A program made the translations under genes and the position numbers. A model generated the notes under the pieces. The model was given only the letters and a program-made list of their open reading frames with translations. It ran no database searches and had not been told where the DNA came from. 64,000 nt of DNA from Mesorhizobium denitrificans (GTDB lineage Bacteria; Pseudomonadota; Alphaproteobacteria; Rhizobiales; Rhizobiaceae), in NCBI RefSeq assembly GCF_003403035.1, contig NZ_QURN01000009.1, positions 62,001 to 126,000 on the forward strand, written 5' to 3'. Position 1 is the stretch's first letter. Each line of letters opens with the position of its first letter. This document shows, piece by piece, positions 60,605 through 64,000 of this stretch.

Positions 60605-60658
60605 CCCCTCATCCGGCCCTTCGGGCCACCTTCTCCCCGTAAACAGGAGAAGGAAGGG
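60605..60658 (-). repeat. dispersed intergenic repeat with two hairpins, copy 4
   Basis: CCCCTCATCCG (60605-60615) is shared with copies at 26981 and 43254. GGCCC-TTC-GGGCC (60615-60627) and CCTTCTCC...GGAGAAGG (60629-60636 and 60646-60653) form two hairpins. It lies between the thiolase and fadJ genes, so the operon transcript contains it. Confidence 0.75.
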
Positions 60659-60662
60659 AGCG

Positions 60663-61871
60663 CTAAACGCGTTCGATGATCGTTGCGGTGCCCATGCCGG
60701 CACCGATGCAAAGCGTAACCAACGCGGTGTTGAGGTTGCGGCGTTCAAGCTCGTCAAGAACGGTGCCGAATACGATTGCACCGGTTGCGCCGAGCGGGTG
60801 GCCCATCGCAATCGCGCCGCCGTTGACGTTGATCCTGTCGGGCGAAATTTCGAACGCCTGCATGTAGCGCAGCACGACCGAGGCGAATGCTTCGTTCAGT
60901 TCGAACAGATCGATGTCCTTGAGCGTCATCTTCGCGCGCTTGAGAAGCTTTTCGGTTACGTCCACCGGTCCGGTCAGCATGATGGCCGGTTCGGAGCCGA
61001 TATTGGCGAACGCCCGAATGCGCGCGCGCGGCTTCAAATCCATCGACTTGCCCGCCTTTTTTGAGCCGAGAAGCACGGCAGCCGCGCCATCCACGATGCC
61101 GGAGGAGTTGCCAGCGTGGTGAACGTGGTTGATCTCTTCGAGTTCAGGATAGCGCTGGACCGCGACAGCGTCGAACCCGCCCATTTCGCCGGGAATGACG
61201 AACGATGGATTGAGCGAGGCAAGCGACTGCATGTCCGTGCCGGGGCGCATATGCTCGTCATGATCGAGGATGGTCAGGCCGTTGACATCTTTCACCGGCA
61301 CGACTGACTTTTTGAAATAACCCTTTTCCCAAGCATGTGCGGCGCGCTTCTGGCTCTCGACCGCATAAGCGTCCACATCGTCACGCGAGAAGCCGTATTT
61401 GGTAGCGATGAGATCTGCCGAAATGCCCTGCGGCACGAACCAGCCGGGGAAGCCCACGGCGGGGTCCATGTACCAGGAGCCGCCCGACATGCCCATGCCG
61501 ACGCGAGACATGGATTCCACGCCGCCTGCAATGACGATTTCATCAGCACCCTGCGCGATCTTCGCCGCGCCGAGATTGATGGCGTCGAGACCGGATGCGC
61601 AGAAGCGCGAAATCTGGATCCCCGGCGCCTTGTTGTCGTAGCCTGCTTCAAAAGCGGCGGAGCGGGGAATGACCGCGCCGGCTTCGCCGACCGGATCGAC
61701 ACAGCCGAAAATGATGTCATCGACGGTGCTGGTGTCGAGACCATTGCGGTCGCGCAGTGCGGTCAGGGTCGTGGCGGCAAGGCGCGGCGTCGGCACTTCA
61801 TGGAGCGAACCGTCCTTTTTGCCGCGTCCGCGCGGGGTGCGCACCGCATCATAGACAAATACATCTGCCAT
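60663..61871 (-). CDS. acetyl-CoA C-acyltransferase (thiolase)
   Basis: The 402-residue enzyme cleaves 3-ketoacyl-CoA to acetyl-CoA and a shortened acyl-CoA, the last step of beta-oxidation. Thiolase hallmarks are the nucleophilic cysteine in [19 protein letters not shown] (near residue 86), [56 protein letters not shown] and the second cysteine in [30 protein letters not shown] precedes the ATG at 61871. It lies between the acyl-CoA dehydrogenase gene (27 bases upstream) and the fadJ-type gene, in the same operon. Confidence 0.95.
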   Translation of the reverse strand: MADVFVYDAVRTPRGRGKKDGSLHEVPTPRLAATTLTALRDRNGLDTSTVDDIIFGCVDPVGEAGAVIPRSAAFEAGYDNKAPGIQISRFCASGLDAINLGAAKIAQGADEIVIAGGVESMSRVGMGMSGGSWYMDPAVGFPGWFVPQGISADLIATKYGFSRDDVDAYAVESQKRAAHAWEKGYFKKSVVPVKDVNGLTILDHDEHMRPGTDMQSLASLNPSFVIPGEMGGFDAVAVQRYPELEEINHVHHAGNSSGIVDGAAAVLLGSKKAGKSMDLKPRARIRAFANIGSEPAIMLTGPVDVTEKLLKRAKMTLKDIDLFELNEAFASVVLRYMQAFEISPDRINVNGGAIAMGHPLGATGAIVFGTVLDELERRNLNTALVTLCIGAGMGTATIIERV

Positions 61872-61898
61872 CCTGCTTCTCCTTGTCGCTGACGGCGC

Positions 61899-63068
61899 TC
61901 AGAGCGAGCGCGCAATCAGAACCTTCATGATTTCATTGGTTCCGCCATAAATGCGCTGAACGCGCGCATCGCGGAACATGCGGGCAATCGGGTATTCGTT
62001 CATGTAACCGTAGCCACCGAAAAGCTGCAGGCATTCGTCGACGACTTTGCCCTGCAAATCGCTGAGCCAGTATTTCGCCATCGAAGCCGTGACCGGGTCC
62101 AGCCCGCCATTGATATGGCGCTGAACGCAATCATTGTAGAAGATGCGGCCGATGGTGATTTCGGTTTTAAGTTCGGCCAGCTTGAACTGCGTATTCTGGA
62201 AGTCGATGACGGCCTTGCCGAACGCCTTGCGCTCTTTCACATATTCGATGGTCACGGCAAGAGCGCGCTCGGCCATCGATATGGCCTGCGTGGCAACCAG
62301 CAAGCGCTCCTGTGGAAGCTGCTGCATAAGCTGAATAAAGCCCTGCCCTTCTTCCGACCCAAGCAGGTTTGTGGTGGGAACGCGCACATCGTTGAAAAAC
62401 AATTCCGACGTGTCGTTGGCCTTGAGGCCGATCTTGTCAAGGTTGCGGCCACGCTCAAAGCCTTCCGCACCGTCTGTTTCGAGCACGATCAGCGAAGTGC
62501 CTTTCGCGCCCTGGCTCGGATCGGTCTTGGCGACAACAACGATAAGATTGGCGTTCTGGCCGTTGGTGATGAACGTTTTCGAGCCGTTCAGCGTGTATTG
62601 ATTGCCGGATTTTTCGGCGCGGGTTTTTACGCCTTGCAGGTCGGAGCCCGCACCCGGCTCGGTCATGGCAATTGCGCCGATCAACTCGCCGGTCGCCATG
62701 CGTGGCAGCCAGCGCTGCTTCTGCTCCTCGCTGCCATAATGCAGGATATAGGGCGCGACGATTGCGTTGTGCAGCGCTATGCCGAATCCATCCGTACCGA
62801 CGTGGCCCAAGGCTTCCGCGATGGCGCTCTCATGCGCGAATGTGCCGCCGGAGCCGCCATATTCTTCAGGCATGGAGGCGCAGAGCAGGCCGTTTGCGCC
62901 GGCCTTTTCCCAAGCCGCACGCTCCACGATTTCGTTCTTTTCATATTCGTCATATTTCGGCGCAATCTCGTTTTCGAGAAAGCGCACGGACATATCGTAG
63001 AGCATGGCAACATCGTCTGTTGCCCAAGCAGGCTTCGGCAGGCCCAGAACTTCAGATGCACTCGCCAT
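61899..63068 (-). CDS. acyl-CoA dehydrogenase
   Basis: The 389-residue FAD enzyme performs the first step of beta-oxidation, making enoyl-CoA and passing electrons to ETF. It shows ENEIAPKYDEYEKNEIVERA, GAIAMTEPGAGSDLQGVKTR with the FAD site, NGSKTFITNGQNANLIVVVA, the RLLVATQAISMAERALAVTI stretch, LFGGYGYMNEYPIARMFRDA and catalytic-glutamate region RIYGGTNEIMKVLIARSL. GGGAGGAAAC precedes the ATG at 63068. It is closest to long- or medium-chain types, but chain length cannot be set from sequence. It lies 27 bases after the partial acyl-CoA dehydrogenase-like gene. Confidence 0.95.
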   Translation of the reverse strand: MASASEVLGLPKPAWATDDVAMLYDMSVRFLENEIAPKYDEYEKNEIVERAAWEKAGANGLLCASMPEEYGGSGGTFAHESAIAEALGHVGTDGFGIALHNAIVAPYILHYGSEEQKQRWLPRMATGELIGAIAMTEPGAGSDLQGVKTRAEKSGNQYTLNGSKTFITNGQNANLIVVVAKTDPSQGAKGTSLIVLETDGAEGFERGRNLDKIGLKANDTSELFFNDVRVPTTNLLGSEEGQGFIQLMQQLPQERLLVATQAISMAERALAVTIEYVKERKAFGKAVIDFQNTQFKLAELKTEITIGRIFYNDCVQRHINGGLDPVTASMAKYWLSDLQGKVVDECLQLFGGYGYMNEYPIARMFRDARVQRIYGGTNEIMKVLIARSL

Positions 63069-63095
63069 GTTTCCTCCCGGCGGTGTGACGACTGT

Positions 63096-64000
63096 TTAGA
63101 ACGCTTCCGCAGGCAGCGCCATCATAGACGCGGAGCCGCTGGAAATGCGCGCAAGATGCGCTGCCGTTTCCGGCATGATCCGCTCCATAAAATAGCGCGC
63201 CGTCACCAGCTTGCCTTCGTAGAAATCGGCGGTGCCGTTTGCTCCTTCGGCCAGCCGCGCCTGCGCAACCTTCGCCATTTTAGCCCACATATAACCGAGC
63301 GATACAAGACCAAAGAGGTGCATGTAGTCCGTGGAGGCTGCGCCAGCGTCATCAGGATTTTTCATACCGTTCTGCATGAGCCAAAGAGTCGCCGCCTGAA
63401 GATCGTTCAGACCCTTTTTTAGCGCCTTGGTGAACGGAGCCATCTTTTCATCGGAGCGGTTTTCTTCGCAGAAATCGCCCACTTCCTTGAAGAAATGCTG
63501 CACGGCGCGGCCACCATTTTGTCCGAGCTTGCGGCCAACCAGATCAAGCGCCTGAATGCCATTTGCGCCTTCATAGATCATGGCGATGCGGGCATCACGC
63601 ACGAACTGGCTCATGCCATGCTCTTCGATGTAGCCGTGACCGCCGAAAACCTGCTGCGCCATGACCGCGTGCTCAAAGCCCTTGTCGGTCAGCACACCCT
63701 TGGCGACCGGTGTCATGAGCGCAAGGTGATCCTCTGCTTCCTGACGGTCGGCATTGTCGCCAGAGCGATGCGCAATGTCAGACTTGAGAGCAGTCCAAAG
63801 CATGAATGCGCGGCCACCTTCATTGAACGCCTTCATCGTCATCAGATTGCGACGAATATCGGGGTGAACGATGATCGGATCGGCCTTCTTGTCCGGCGCT
63901 TTCGGTCCGGTCAACGAGCGACCCTGCAAACGCTCTTTCGCGTAGCTGACGGCGTTCTGATAGGCCACTTCCGATAGCGCCAGACCCTGTGCGGCAACGC
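63096..64000 (-). CDS. acyl-CoA dehydrogenase-like protein (long DmdC/FadE type), 3' part
   Basis: The open frame continues past the right window edge, so the 5' end is missing. The visible 301 residues contain the acyl-CoA dehydrogenase C-terminal domain ([40 protein letters not shown]), the catalytic-region [20 protein letters not shown] and the extra C-terminal domain of the roughly 590-residue subgroup ([40 protein letters not shown]). This group includes 3-methylmercaptopropionyl-CoA dehydrogenase and longer-chain enzymes; its substrate is not set. It is the first visible gene of the leftward beta-oxidation run. Confidence 0.92.
   Translation of the reverse strand, partial: VAAQGLALSEVAYQNAVSYAKERLQGRSLTGPKAPDKKADPIIVHPDIRRNLMTMKAFNEGGRAFMLWTALKSDIAHRSGDNADRQEAEDHLALMTPVAKGVLTDKGFEHAVMAQQVFGGHGYIEEHGMSQFVRDARIAMIYEGANGIQALDLVGRKLGQNGGRAVQHFFKEVGDFCEENRSDEKMAPFTKALKKGLNDLQAATLWLMQNGMKNPDDAGAASTDYMHLFGLVSLGYMWAKMAKVAQARLAEGANGTADFYEGKLVTARYFMERIMPETAAHLARISSGSASMMALPAEAF

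Noticed and set aside
62115-63422. 435-codon frame opposite the acyl-CoA dehydrogenase genes
   Set aside because: It spans two real genes and their gap in antisense, which a true gene would be unlikely to do.

Overview
The window reads as a chromosomal segment of an alphaproteobacterium of the order Hyphomicrobiales (Rhizobiales), most likely in or near the Phyllobacteriaceae (Mesorhizobium/Aminobacter/Nitratireductor type). The grounds are: a GcrA cell-cycle regulator with GANTC (CcrM-type) sites in front of it; an ALA synthase hemA instead of the glutamate route; a class I lysyl-tRNA synthetase; a SAM-II riboswitch before metZ; the duplicated alphaproteobacterial dCTP deaminase; the block murA-DUF2948-hisD-UPF0262-infA-maf-yacG; and the block apaG/hslO-argF-argD-gcrA-phoU-phoR-ppk2. 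Nearly everything is core genome. I see no prophage, integron, insertion sequence or CRISPR array.

Layout. 1-10.2 kb: end of edd, a small membrane protein, a periplasmic VWA protein coupled to an MliC-type lysozyme inhibitor, a GlxA-type regulator, folD, a TetR regulator with clustered TGTAC boxes before a small secreted protein, proC, a COG4091 oxidoreductase, a NeuD-like acyltransferase and tRNA-Thr. 10.4-17.4 kb: the murA-to-yacG block, tRNA-Phe, a HAD hydrolase and a glycine-zipper lipoprotein. 17.5-23.8 kb: a six-gene operon for an M19 dipeptidase and a complete peptide ABC transporter. 23.9-30.2 kb: an amber-interrupted small membrane gene, galE, hemA with an upstream Fnr/FixK-like box, ilvE, a second aminotransferase and mscL. 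30.2-41.9 kb: a very large symporter-type hybrid histidine kinase facing a LuxR response regulator, then pyrD, a MATE exporter, an HDAC-like deacetylase, tRNA-Gly, an aromatic/aspartate aminotransferase and dCTP deaminase.

41.9-51.1 kb: a SAM-II riboswitch with a clear antiterminator/terminator switch before metZ, a YjbR protein, apaG facing hslO, argF and argD with a possible attenuator in the argD leader, then gcrA, phoU, phoR and ppk2. The pstSCAB genes normally found between phoR and phoU in rhizobia, and phoB, are absent here. 51.1-56.1 kb: a BcsA-like glycosyltransferase, a solute-binding protein, a TerB-like protein and lysK. 56.1-64 kb: one long leftward run with two acyl-CoA dehydrogenases, a thiolase, a bifunctional hydratase/dehydrogenase and a thioesterase (fatty-acid beta-oxidation), continuing into an S24 repressor-like regulator and a nuclease-like protein with degenerate catalytic positions.

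The observations most worth following are cis-regulatory or genomic: the three-segment argD leader, the SAM-II switch, the loss of pst/phoB from a conserved gene run, the amber-interrupted membrane peptide, and the TetR/TGTAC-box module. No single locus clearly constitutes an entirely new system. Start codons were chosen by ribosome-binding site, family N-terminus and gene overlap; uncertain ones are stated. All family assignments come from reading motifs by eye, without database searches.
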